64,000 bases of DNA from assembly GCA_039545315.1 (NCBI GenBank), contig BCIM01000003.1, positions 1 to 64,000 of the forward strand, in the 5' to 3' direction. The notes below the pieces were generated by a model. That model saw nothing but the letters and a program-made list of their open reading frames with translations, had not been told where the DNA came from and ran no database searches. Made by a program: the position numbers and the translations under genes. Origin of the DNA: Kondoa malvinella. Its lineage: Eukaryota; Basidiomycota; Agaricostilbomycetes; Agaricostilbales; Kondoaceae. Of this stretch, positions 35,149-45,575 are shown piece after piece; position 1 is the stretch's first letter, and each line of letters starts with the position of its first letter.

Positions 35149-35243
35149 ACAGTCTGTACGGATGTGCCATCTGTAATGCAGATTTGTCTACTTCTCTTCG
35201 TCACTCACACTGCTCCCTAATACACTCTATTTTCGGTTGCCTT

Positions 35244-36190
35244 TCATGTTCCCAACCACACTGCGATTGCTAGAGTCTCTTCAATTCTACTGTCGTTCCT
35301 CCTAAGACCTTCTGATTGCTCGTATGGCACTCTCGGGTAAATGTCCATCTCCCACAACTTGATGACAATGAACAGGAAAGCGTATCCGATGAAGCTGATC
35401 CAGGCCCCATACATTACAATGACCATCATCAGATCTATCACTACGAAGACAGGATGAAGGAAATTGCGACCGAGTCTCTGTCTAGGATGCTTTTAGCACG
35501 AAAAAGAACATCATGAAGAGTAGCTAACCGAATATGACTAGGCATTTCGTTTTTACCGCCTTCTGGTCCGAACGAGGTGAGCTGGAGTACATCGATGGTC
35601 CGTTTGAGCTGAAGGCGGGCGTAAAGTAGGCACAGCGCGGATGAAATGATCAATGGCAGAAAGGTGGTCGAAGCTCCTTCGCTATGGAGTCGGAAGATGA
35701 CGAGAGCGATGGCATGAGTGATGTTGAGAAATGTGAATTCGAAGTGAGCATAAGTAAGACAGCCAGATTTGTATTGCTCGAAGTGTGTTCTTCTATCGGC
35801 GCGGTGCCATCCAGTCTTTCCAAACAAGCCAGCCAGCTGAGACTAACCTCAGCACAGAGTAAGGCAAGCGTTCCAATAACATACCTGTTCCCAGTAGTTC
35901 CAGATCAAGTAGGTGACTGAGCAGCTCAATGCGCCGATGACAAGCTGAGTCAACCAGCAAAGGAGATATACATTGCTCGCGACAATGTCGTAAGCCTGCA
36001 ACTTCAGAACATCAAGACGGGATTTGTTGCGGACACATTTTTTTTTTCGGCTTACGTGACCAGGGACAGCCTCTTGCATTCCTGGAATTGTCCGTATGGG
36101 GCTCATGACTGGCTGTAATGGTGATTCTGAAGCAAGCGGACGCGAAGTAAAGGCAATATAGAATACACCTTCTTTTTGCCGGAATTCCAT
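35244..36190 (-). CDS. Unrecognised multi-pass membrane protein
   Basis: I do not recognise the family. The model starts MEFRQKE at 36190 and has three or four hydrophobic segments: SNVYLLCWLTQLVIGAL, an Ile/Leu segment around NITHAIALVIF, FLPLIISSALCLLYARL, and MVIVMYGAWISFIGYAFLF. Proposed introns: a 42-base one just after the start (no stop in frame, so it may be retained), one after VPGH containing an A-rich run, one after YWEQ, and one near 35500 with a GTCATA donor joining to MIDLMM. The C-terminus EETLAIAVWLGT is near 35244. It sits between arginase and an ABHD12/13-like hydrolase; no functional link can be read from that. Confidence 0.55.
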
Positions 36191-36214
36191 AGAACCTCAT
36201 CTGCCTTCTGACAT

Positions 36215-37496
36215 TCACACGAACCCGTCTACCAGCTGTACCAAATACTCAGCAGCCTTCGGACTAGTCATTACGGTATTGTGCCCGCCCTTGATCGCTT
36301 CGAGATGAACGACCTTCTTCCCCGTCTTCGCCTTGCCCCTCCTCGCCCGACCGTAGCCATTCATCTCTTCCTGTTGAACTGGACCAGTAACGACAGCTTG
36401 GAACAAGTCTTCCGAGTGGGAAGAAAGGATGTCCCAGTCATTCAGTGCTATCACAGATTCACCGAATACAAACGTTATTGAGCATCAAGGCTCACCATGT
36501 ATGAGAAGAATAGGACAATCAATCTGGTCGATAATAGCGCGAGTGTTGAATTGCGTCTTGAGGTAGGTAAGCAGCAGATTGTGTAGGTAAGGGATCTTCC
36601 TTATTGGCTGATGCAAGGGTTTCAGCTGATTGAGAAGAAGATCGGTAAGAAGGGAACTTACAGCCAGTACAGGCAGCACTTTGAACAGCCTATAAGTCTC
36701 TAGCAGTTTTGGTATGCTTGTATAGGGCGCTATAAGTCTGTTCAAAACATAAACATGAGCGGATCAATGGAGCTACTTGATAGACTGCAGACTTACATGA
36801 GACCGCGTGGTGGTTTGCCTGTTCAAATTTAGACGAATTCTTGAGGCGAGAGAAGAAGACGTACCTTCGAGAGTGAGACGATGAGCTAGTTGAGCAGCTA
36901 CCCCGGTTCCTAGACTATGTCCAGCAATGACAATGTCCTTTGAATCGATCCTTTGCTCTACAAACCCATCAGCATGCTTCACCCGACGAGAAGAAAACGG
37001 ACCCATTAGCCAATTCCAAACAGTCCTCGCGTCAATGTTGAGACCGTCCTCAGACGGCGGTAGCACTGAGCTGGAGTCGCCATAGCCGCGGTAGTCCACC
37101 GTAATAAGGTCATAGCCTAATGAAAGGACTTGTTTTGCGAAAGCTCTTCGTTTCCTCGTCAAGCGATTACCAGCATTTCCATGAAAGTACACTGCTCAAA
37201 ATATGAGAGCGATACAGAGATGCATAGACAGTCTGACGGATGGTAGGGCGATCTGCCCGAGGGATAGAGCTTGACATGTGTGTCACGCCTATGAAGGTCC
37301 CATCCGAAGTCGGTAAACGGACTGTATTCCAGCTGTTGGGCTCAAAGCCATAGTATTCGGGAGAAGTATAAGCAGCAAAGAGAGGCCAATTGACTGCATG
37401 GACGTAGATAGCATGTCGTTGGACAGATTCAAACGACAGCAGGAAAAGGACAGAAGGATAGAAGAGAACGGGTATCACCGCCCATAGGTAGGTCAT
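36215..37496 (-). CDS. ABHD12/ABHD13-type alpha/beta hydrolase
   Basis: A membrane-anchored serine hydrolase of the BEM46/ABHD12/13 type; relatives act on lysophospholipids or monoacylglycerol. The start at 37496 gives a signal anchor, MTYLWAVIPVLFYPSVLFLL. Catalytic features: oxyanion segment YFHGNAGNRL, VDYRGYGDSS, nucleophile elbow AGHSLGTGVAA, the probable acid in ALNDWDILSSHSEDLF and the His in KGGHNTV. The first intron uses a GTCAGA donor that recreates PTILYFHGNAG; others follow LEG, GLI, LPVLA and IHG. A basic Lys/Arg-rich insert (RARRGKAKTGKK) lies before the catalytic His. The start codon is 83 bases from that of eIF3h on the other strand. Confidence 0.82.
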
Positions 37497-37579
37497 CACG
37501 CGGCCAGAGCAGAGATAGAAGCCCCCAAAAAAAGTCAAGTCCAACTTCTTGTTAGCAAACGATTCAAGAGCAAGCAAGC
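37497..37579. promoter_or_regulatory. 83-bp divergent spacer, ABHD12/13-like and eIF3h
   Basis: The start codons at 37496 (-) and 37580 (+) leave only 83 bases, which contain a short A-run followed by the hydrolase upstream region. Core promoters must overlap. An open minus-strand frame runs through it only from a TTG. Confidence 0.4.
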
Positions 37580-39064
37580 ATGTCTTTGGCTACTCAACTC
37601 GCGGCTTCGCACGCCAAAAGCACAAAAGAGCTAAACATTACAGATCAGCGCAAGGCTGTCGTCTCGAGTTCTCAAGGCGAATTTGAAAATCAAGAGTTGG
37701 ACAGCGTTAGAGTGGATGCCCTTGTACGCTGTGGTAGACGCCTTTCTGTAGCCCTGCGCTAACACGTATAACCCAGGCCGTGCTCAAGATTGTCAGACAT
37801 GCAAGGCAGCAACCTTCAAATGCTCAGCCTGCAGGTCAATTGCTCGGATTGGACTCTTCTGGTGTCTTGGACGTCTCTGACTGCTATCCTTTCCCTCCGA
37901 ATCACATCTTTCCCGTTACCGAATATGTAGACGACAGAGACAGGGACCATTCGCGTACAAAAGAAACTAGTTTCGACACTGCAGCAGCCAACGCTACCGC
38001 ATACACGGCTCAATTCTTGCCTCGTTTGGCCGAATTGAACGCTGATGCCAATGTTGTGGGCTTCTATGCTACAACACACGACGGGCAAACGACTGGTCAC
38101 AATGGAAGTTTGATTGAAGCTTTGGCGAGATATCAATTGGGCACTGTGGAAGCTGCTGCTGCTGCAAGTGGGAAAACAAAAGCTAAATTAGCACAAGTCG
38201 AGAAGAAGGGGCCTGGTAAAGGTGTTGCTTTGGTCTATGGTCAGTCGCATGCTATTTTATAGACAAAAGCTGATATTCCGAACAGATACCTCAAGCGCTT
38301 CGGCCGGAACCATTTCTATTCGCGCTTTCCGATTAACCGAATCATACCTAGCCGTCCACCGCGGTGGTAAATTCGATTCTTCCAGGTCAGTCAAGTATGC
38401 CTTTTGCAACATATTGCTTGCTAAAAGGTGCCCCGGTGCTGACAGCCTCAACGAGAATCAATGTATCCCAAGCAAGACTTTAAAAGAATACCCAGTAACC
38501 ATCACTCGTTCTTCCCTTCTTACAGCCTTCCTCAGCAACCTCGCCGCCCCTTCGCAAGAAACCGCAAGCATCTCCAACCCACGTCAATCATCTCTACCAT
38601 CGCCCACTTTCAACCCATTAGCTATTCCTTCAGTCGCACCAGGCGCATCTGGTTCACTTTCGCTACCTCTACAAAGCCTGCTCAACTCTTTCGATGCATC
38701 TTTGAATGCCATTGGGAATTTGAGACACAAGGATCGACGTGGAGGCAAGCAAGGTGGTGGAGATAGTCATTTGGAGGCTATCAAGCATTTGAGTGCTGCG
38801 GATGGGTCAGCTTCGGCGCTGCTGAGCGCGACTGGCGTGTCTTTAAGCAGGTCAGCCTTCCTAGCAGCATCTCACAACGAGAGCCAACTGATCCGACTGG
38901 TGGCAGACTTGAAGCCGTACGAAGTGTGGCAGAAGCTTAAGATAGACTCTTTGGGATGCAATGCATGTTGTTCGTCTGCTTCTGGAGTGGTGTCATTTTT
39001 GTGCGCTGCAGGCGACGTGCTGGTCTACTTTATCCTTTGCTGCCGCGCTACCTCGGCGGTTTGA
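37580..39064 (+). CDS. Translation initiation factor 3 subunit H (MPN domain)
   Basis: Subunit h of eIF3, which organises 40S initiation complexes. The N-terminal MPN domain has VRVDALAVLKIVRHARQQ, GQLLGLDSSGVLDVSDCYPFP and NVVGFYATTHDGQTTG. It lacks the JAMM metal ligands, as expected for eIF3h. Then come GVALVYDTSSASAGTISIRAF and FRLTESYLAVHRGGKF. Introns near 37727, 38240 and 38385 join in phase. The C-terminal half is Ser/Pro/Leu-rich with SFDASLNAIGNLRHKDRRGG. The last 30 or so residues before the stop at 39064 are Cys/Leu-rich and unlike other eIF3h tails, so a missed intron near 38950 is likely. eIF3f is less likely given the insert pattern. Confidence 0.82.
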
Positions 39065-39215
39065 CTGCAGCTTGCCGCAGGACCTCGTCTATCTGTCACT
39101 TTTCAGACAGAGACGATCATAATTCAATACAGGGCATAGAAGATGAAGGGGAAGAGCGGGAAATGTCAAATGCTATAATGATACAATGATACAATGCAAA
39201 GTGGTGATACAAAAG

Positions 39216-41105
39216 TTAAGCTGCTTCCACCTCCTTGATAGCCAGCAGTGTTTCTCTCAAATATTCGTCATCCACATCAATTCCATGTTGAGCTTTCAGA
39301 TGTCTCGAAACGTCATACTGTCGCTTGAAAGCAAAGCTGCATGACGCGACCGCATCGAGCATGCTAAGAGCTGCTGCAGGACAAGGATAGACTCGATCAA
39401 GTAGCTTGCGACGTTTTGTTGGTCGATCATCATCGTCCACAGGTGCGGTCAAGTAGTTGCTGCCAGTCAGAAGATCGAGTGCTGAATGCGGCTGACAGGA
39501 TTGAGCTTTGTCAGAGATGTCGGAATGGACGTTCTTCTCGTGTCGTTCGAGTACGTGCTGTTTGCGGGCAGTGAATTTGCAATCGGAAAAGTGACAGCTC
39601 AAGACTTTGGAAGATTCCGGGCCGTGCGATCTTTGAGCATGATGTGAAAGGGCAGCGTTCTGCAAGCGCTATCAGCCGATGTTCAGGCTATAAAGCATAA
39701 AGCGACTCACGGACTGGAATGAGCGGTTGCAGCCATCGGCAGTACACGGCCAAGCATGCGAACCGCTGTCACTCTCCCCCATCTCGAAGACGGTCTCACC
39801 GCCAGTGTCGGTAAGGTCATCGACACCCTGCGCTTTGGTCTTGCGCTTCCTTTTACTAGGAGGACTAGCAACCTCATCGTGAACGGCAGCTTGATGTTTG
39901 CGCAGAGCTGATTGCGAAGCAAATGTCTGTCCAGCACAGTCTGGATGAAGGCAAGCAGGTGGATGAGCGGACTTGTTGTGCTTTTGTAGAGCAGTCCAAT
40001 TTGGAAAAGTAGGCGGACCATTAGCGGCAGTTGTACAAAGAGCATGTCCGCAAGTGTAGCGAGATTCTGAACCAATCATTAGCAACGGCTTACAGATGGA
40101 AAGAGAGCATGTACCATCATGAGTCTTGGCGTGAGCGCGAAGTTTGCTACCGGTCAAGAAGCTTTTGTCGCAACCAGCATGATCACACCTGAATGGCCTA
40201 GTACCGAGAGGACAATGGACTTTGGCGATATGCGAGCGAAGCAAATGATGCTTGACGAAAGTTTCCTCGCATTGAGTGCACTGCCGAAAGTATTTCACAA
40301 TCAGCGCTTATTCCAACCCAAAATTCGTTGAATCAGGATGGAATGACGACAGTGTAACTAAGAATTTTGGCGTAAGCAAGTCTTGCGACCAGCTCAGATT
40401 GCTCCAGGCAAACGTCCAAACTTCAACTCTGCCCTTGCGGGCCACTGCAGGGTACTGTTTTACCAGCACACTTGATCTTGCATGCTTGTAACGCTCTTTG
40501 CGAAATGGTGACTTCCTTTGTAGTTCGTTTGACCGAACACTCTTTGCAGAGTAGAAGCACGCAAGAACTGACTAAGCCATGCGGTCGAAGGAAAGAAGAA
40601 AGGGAAGAGTAGAGAAGATAGAAAGCAAGATAAGCTTACATCAAAGGACTGACCACCCTCGTGGCATGCGGCAATGTGAGCTCGGAGATGCTGATTCGTC
40701 CAGAAGCGCTTGTTGCATTCTTGATGTATGCAAGCAAGAGGTTTATCTTCTTCAGACATGTGTGTGCGAAGATGCGCATTCAAGTGGGTATCACGTCGAT
40801 AGCTTTGATTGCAATGCGGACAAACGAAAGGTCTCTGGCGAAGGCATCAGCCAGGACAACAGAGTGAAAAGAGAAAAACTTACTTCGCCAGTGTGAACAC
40901 GTTCATGCTCTTTCAGACGAGCTGGCTTCGTGTAAGCCTTGTCACAGCCCTCGTGAGTACATGCGAAGCGCTTCTATTGTTACATGTAAGCAACTCGACC
41001 TTGGCCATACCAGACGTCTGAACAAACCTTTGCATCTCGCGCCGGAGCAGGACTTTTGCTTTTGCCCTTGACGCTCTTGCTTGTGCTGGCCACAGGCGAG
41101 CTCAT
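39216..41105 (-). CDS. TFIIIA-like C2H2 zinc-finger protein
   Basis: Candidate RNA polymerase III factor IIIA, which binds the internal control region of 5S rRNA genes. At least eight C2H2 fingers are visible: FACTHEGCDKAY, FVCPHCNQSYRRDTHL, LACIHQECNKRFWTNQHL, QCTQCEETFVKHHLL, FRCDHAGCDKSFLTGSKL, a degenerate YTCGHALC, CLHPDCAGQTFASQSAL and WPCTADGCNRSFQS, then CHFSDCKFTARKQHVL and a last CSFAFKRQYDVSRHL. A Lys/Arg-rich patch (PPSKRKRKTKAQG) separates the last groups, as a nuclear signal. I chose ATG 41105 (MSSPVASTSKS); an in-frame ATG lies at 41234. The exon near 40450-40560 does not give a clean finger, so its borders are unsure. Another multi-finger factor is possible. Confidence 0.68.
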
Positions 41106-41285
41106 GCCAGTCTTGCAGAGATGCACCGGATCAACAAGAGAGGGCCGCCGACATGTCTCGGTCGATGAAACTTCGACTTGCGGGTGCGATAATGAGTTTA
41201 TGCAAAGACGAAGACTAGAACGAGCTATAGACATCTGAGAGGAACTTTACTTGGCTGAATTACTGAGAGACTCCGTGTCGCTGCA

Positions 41286-42787
41286 TTACGTTCTTCGAGG
41301 AAAAAACTCCCCTCGCGAAAACCCTCTCGACTCAACCAATTCCTCCTCTGCTAATGGTGTGTCTTTGCCGTTGTATTGTGCCTTCAGCTCCTTGACAGCT
41401 GAGATGAAGTCTTGTATGGCTTGCGCAGATGTTTGGTGATGCACCACGAGACGTGAAGAGGTGTTAATGGTGATCTTATTGTTTGATTGGGCAAGATGTC
41501 TCTGAAGGTCTTCATGCGAGAAGCCTAATGTTGTGCAGCTGGAATGCTATTAGCTATACTCAATGACAAACGAGTGCCTTGACTTACTCGTAGAAGACCA
41601 TGTCTGTCATCAAGGATCATCACCCTAGATATAGGCAAGGCAGTATGCACTCACTCGTCTGCACTGGTATTGTGATCTTGACACCTAGCTCAGACAGACC
41701 AAGAGCTAGCTTCTGGGCCAAATTATGTGCACCCTTGAGTAAAGGCATGTGCGTGTCCAGTGCATATTCCGCTGCTGCGACTATCAGACCACCTTGACGG
41801 ACACTTCCTCCAAAGATTTTTCGGAAGCGAAGCGCCTTGTAGATGAATCTGTCTGAGCCGACCAAGATACTGAATTCGACTGAGCACTTTCGATATACAT
41901 CAGGATGTGTACATACCTGCCAATAGGCGCTCCGATACCCTTACTGAGACAGAGAGAGACGCTGTCGAAAGGATCGCACAGCTGCTTGAGCGTCAAACCA
42001 GTCGCCGCTGCAGTCTCGAAAATCCTTGCGCCATCCTGCGTTAGGATGAGCTGGCGATACAGTATCGAGCTGTCGTTCATACCATGTGCATTATTACTAC
42101 AGCGGAGATCAGCTGATAGATATTCTATAAACCAAATCACTCACTACCTAGCTTGCGAGCCTCTGTTGAAATCTTCTCGACCTCTTCTTGAGGAAAGATG
42201 GTTCCCGATAGCGTATTCTCAAGCTCTATAACCTTTGTCGGAACAAGATGAATGTTGTCGTCCCCGATCACGACAGCTGGCATGATGTCTTCATCCCATC
42301 TCAGATAACGACCGTTTGACGGAACAAGAGTCACAGAAGTCGCTTGAGAGTGATAAGCTAGACCTCCAGCCTCGTTAATATGGATGTGAGCTCTGTGGTC
42401 CATGATGACTGCATGAGGCGGTTGCACTAGGTGTGTTCGTAAAGCGACTTGATTCGTCTGCACGGCTTTCAGCTCCGTTTTGAGCTGATCGATCAGAGCG
42501 TACCATTGTCCCACTAATACAAAATAGTCCTGCCTCTTTGCCTGTGAGCTTGGCCATCCTCTTCTGGAACTCTTGCGTCGTTTCGTCCTCCGCATATGTG
42601 TCATCACCTCTCGAAGCTTGAGCCATGGCAGAGAACATGTCGACTGTAGGGATAGTGAAGGTGTCCTATTATCCTCCTTAACTGTGTTGCTGCTGAGCGC
42701 TTGTGTACGTACGCTGCGAAAGTCACGCGCTACTTCCTTCAGTCGAGCTTCATTGTCATACAACACTTTCTTCGCAGGCGCGTCCAT
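41286..42787 (-). CDS. GLY1: Threonine aldolase (PLP-dependent)
   Basis: Cleaves L-threonine or L-allo-threonine to glycine and acetaldehyde. Start MDAPAKKVLYDNEARLKE. Family motifs: FRSDTFTIPTVDMFSAM, GDDTYAEDETTQEFQKR, GKEAGLFCISGTMTNQ, VQPPHAVIMDHRAHIH, HMDGARIFETAAATG, the PLP lysine in SLCLSKGIGAPIGS, and RFRKIFGGSVRQGG. A 14-base exon at 42084-42097 carries VIMHM and links KL to DGAR. Introns also follow FRS, GTM, IGS, QT and FYD. The C-terminus, GFSRGEFFPRRT, ends at 41286. The length, near 390 residues, is normal. L versus allo preference cannot be judged. Confidence 0.93.
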
Positions 42788-43121
42788 GTTGGTCGACTGT
42801 TGATCTTGTGTTGTGTAAAGATACAAGAGTATAAGCCAGCGTGGTTCTGCACAAGATAAAAGTCTTGTCAAAGTCGGGGTGCCGCAAGCTATTTTTGAGA
42901 CACGCGATCTCGTAAGCGCGGTGGGCAAATCTCGATAGTCGTCAAAGAGGAGATGCAAACGGAGCGATAACAGACGCGGATCATGAGAATGAGACAGCAG
43001 CATTGAAACGACACGATTCTGCGAAGACTATATTACAGGAGCTATTTGTTCGCTAGAGCCACAGAGGATGCTCCATAACGGGTCTGCGAACGCATGCAGT
43101 GAGCGAGTTCAGAACATCTGA

Positions 43122-44072
43122 CTAGGGCACCTCTGACCGAAGTTTGGCTGGAATTGGCTCGCTCTTTGGCTTGGGCTGTGTGCCTGGAGCTACTTTGGCT
43201 TGACGCGTTTCGGGAAAGAACCACTGCACGTCATTGGCGATGAGTGTTGTAGGCTGACAGTAAAACTTACATAGAGAAGTAAAACAGCCTCAAACTTGTA
43301 TTGTTCGTGATGGCACAGGTTGTATAGGTTATCTTTGAAATTCGCGTACTTGCCTATATATCCGAACTCATGTCGATGTTTATTCGTCCAAATAGACAAT
43401 GCTGCAAGTTGCGATGCTTCCTCACGGAGCCCATGTCGAGAGACCCAGGCCCTCTGAAGAAAGAGAGAGATTGAGGCACCTTGAAGAAGCAGAAGATCTT
43501 GTTTTATCAGATCCGCTCCGAGCTTCTTGCCTCGAATTGTAGCACCATTCCGTGGAATCTGGAGGTTTGACAGCCCCGCGACCGCGTCTGTGATCGTTTG
43601 CATCGTCGCTTCTTCTTCAGTCAGCCATCCCTGGGCAGTTTCAGTCTTGCTGACCATCTTCTGAAACTTGGCATGAGCCTGACAAAGTGCCATGAGTATG
43701 TAGTCGTGATGGGTAAGAGGCTAAGCTTGCCTCTTTGCCCTTGTCGCTCTTCGATATCTCAGCTACAGCAAATGTCGTACTAGAGCGAGGGATTAGGGTC
43801 GTGATGATCTTAGGATTCATAGGCTGATGGCTGAATGGTTTAGACAGCTCCATGGCCTTGAGCGTGACCAACGCCGGAAGAACAAAGGGGATGCCCTGTT
43901 ATGATTTGATCGAAGCATACGCGAATGAGGCTATTATGAGCGAGAGCTGGACAGCAGAACCCGACGCAATGTACTGATAAAGGCACTGCAAGCATTTCTC
44001 GAGGTATTTCGACTCGGAGCAGGTCAACGATGTCTTCCTCTTCAAGATGGGCTTCAGCGCCAACGTTACAAG
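43122..44072 (-). CDS. Unrecognised conserved-looking helical protein, 5' end unresolved
   Basis: I do not recognise the family. Spliced exons give EEEDIVDLLRVEIPREM then AVPLSGIPFVLPALVTLKAM, MNPKIITTLIPRSSTTFAVAEI, a helical stretch (KFQKMVSKTETAQGWLTEEE), GASISLFLQRAWVSRHGLRE, EEASQLAALSIWTNKHRHEFGY, YNLCHHEQYKFEAVLLLYWF and a Pro/Lys-rich tail ending LRSEVP. Introns: one joining PLS to GIPF near 43910-43980, one after KGKEA, and one before WFFPE. The upstream frame to 44241 has no ATG, so the true start is either a missing 5' exon or the Met near 43995. The right-hand neighbour on the plus strand starts at 44226. Confidence 0.5.
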
Positions 44073-44225
44073 CTCCAGTAGAGCACAAGAGTAAATTGCA
44101 AACCAGAGCAGACCGCTTCAAGACGCAGACAAAGCAGAATGAAATGGAATTGTTACGATCTCCGTCGCGAGGTGAGATAGAAGGTGAACGCAGGTGAGCA
44201 AAGTAGCGTCGATAGGACAGCTGTA

Positions 44226-45196
44226 ATGACAATGACGACACGCGACAGCCTCAGGGAAGCGCCAGTGCAAGAGGAATTTCGGTCGCATATAGACAAGAAG
44301 GTCAGTCAAAACGAGGTCGTATGAAGCAAGCTGAGCTCGTATACAGCTGTCAGCACATCAGAAGAAGTATCCAGACCAGCTGCAAGTCTGGACGAGCACA
44401 CCTCAGCGTGAAGAGTTGCTAAACATGATGCTCGTGAGTCTGAAGCATCATCACTATTCCTTCAGGCCGCTAAGATCTATGCGCGCGAGCACACCAGGAC
44501 TTACGAAAGCTTCGAGAAGGTCTGCTCGCTTCACACCGCGAAGACGCCTTTGCCGTAGAAGTCTATGAGCAATGCATCGAGCTTGCGATCTACGCTCGCC
44601 ATTCGGCTACTCTCACAACAACTTTTCCTCTTCTGGTCAGGCTGCACGCGAAACAAAGATCTGCAATAGAAGACAAGCTAGCCAACCTCTCGCTAAAGGA
44701 TTCTGAGCTGAGGCTAGACAGCCATTGCTACTACGCCTCGCTGTATCTTCTCTTCCTCCTATGCTATCCTACTTCAAGTAGCCCATTCTGGCCGACATAT
44801 CGCTTTCTCACCTGTCCACTACCAAAGCAAGACATTTACTCGGAGACTTTTTCTCTGCTGCCTGGCAATAACAAAGATTTACGGCTAGCGAAAACATGCT
44901 ATCGCGCAGTCAAGCAGAATAATTGGGTCTCTGTTAGGCGGCTCCTTGCAAAGTCGATGGCTAATCAGAATCTACAAACGCTGCTGTTGAGCGAAGTCGT
45001 CCATCGGACGAGAGAGCAGACCTGGGCAACAATGCAGAAAGCCTACATGTCTCTTCCGGTAGATTGGCTTGGACAATCACTCATGCTCAAAGGGTGGTGG
45101 CGCGTTGAAGAGCAATCCGTGGCACAGTACTTGAAGCGTATCGGATGGAAAGAGGTTGAGGGAGATGTCGTTAATCTGAGGCCAGCGAAGAAGTGA
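44226..45196 (+). CDS. Helical protein, possibly PCI-domain (CSN8/PSMD8/eIF3k-like)
   Basis: Model exons 44226-44300, 44347-44433 and 44498-45196 encode about 285 residues starting MTMTTRDSLREAPVQ. The sequence is helical throughout: HIDKKLSAHQKKYPDQLQVW, EELLNMMLDLRKLREGLL, FAVEVYEQCIELAIYARH, then a Leu-rich domain, ETFSLLPGNNKDLRLAKTCYRAV and a winged-helix-like end (SVAQYLKRIGWKEV, GDVVNLRPAKK). The combination of repeat helices and a C-terminal winged helix is typical of PCI proteins of the lid, signalosome and eIF3 type. That assignment is inference from pattern only. The first two introns are chosen because they keep one frame; the last exon is solid. Confidence 0.5.
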
Positions 45197-45575
45197 TGGA
45201 ATGCATCGTAAGCTTCTTGTCGGCTCCCATGGCCTCCCTGATGTGTATCTCAGCTTGTTGAAGCATGTCATTTGGCAAGACTCATTCCGTTCCCATTTGA
45301 ACATCAAGGCAAGCGCGGTGTGACCGCTTTCATACTGCTAGGGTAGATACCCTCATGTGTCCCATCGGAATACGACTGACACACTTTGTAGCGTAGCTCA
45401 AACCGAATTATCCTGCATCTAATTGGAAGAATGCAGCTGTTTCGAACCACAGGCCTGATCGAGTCAAGCAGTAGAGTATAGAGGATCCATGAGAAGGTAG
45501 AGCAGTAGAGGATGTACTTCGATATGAGAAAATGAAACAGCTCTGCGGAAATGCAAGCTTGGGTCCAAACAGCCA
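45197..45575. other. Intergenic between two plus-strand genes
   Basis: No exon is supported; minus-strand frames here lack motifs. It holds the terminator of the PCI-like gene and the promoter of the next gene. Confidence 0.4.
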
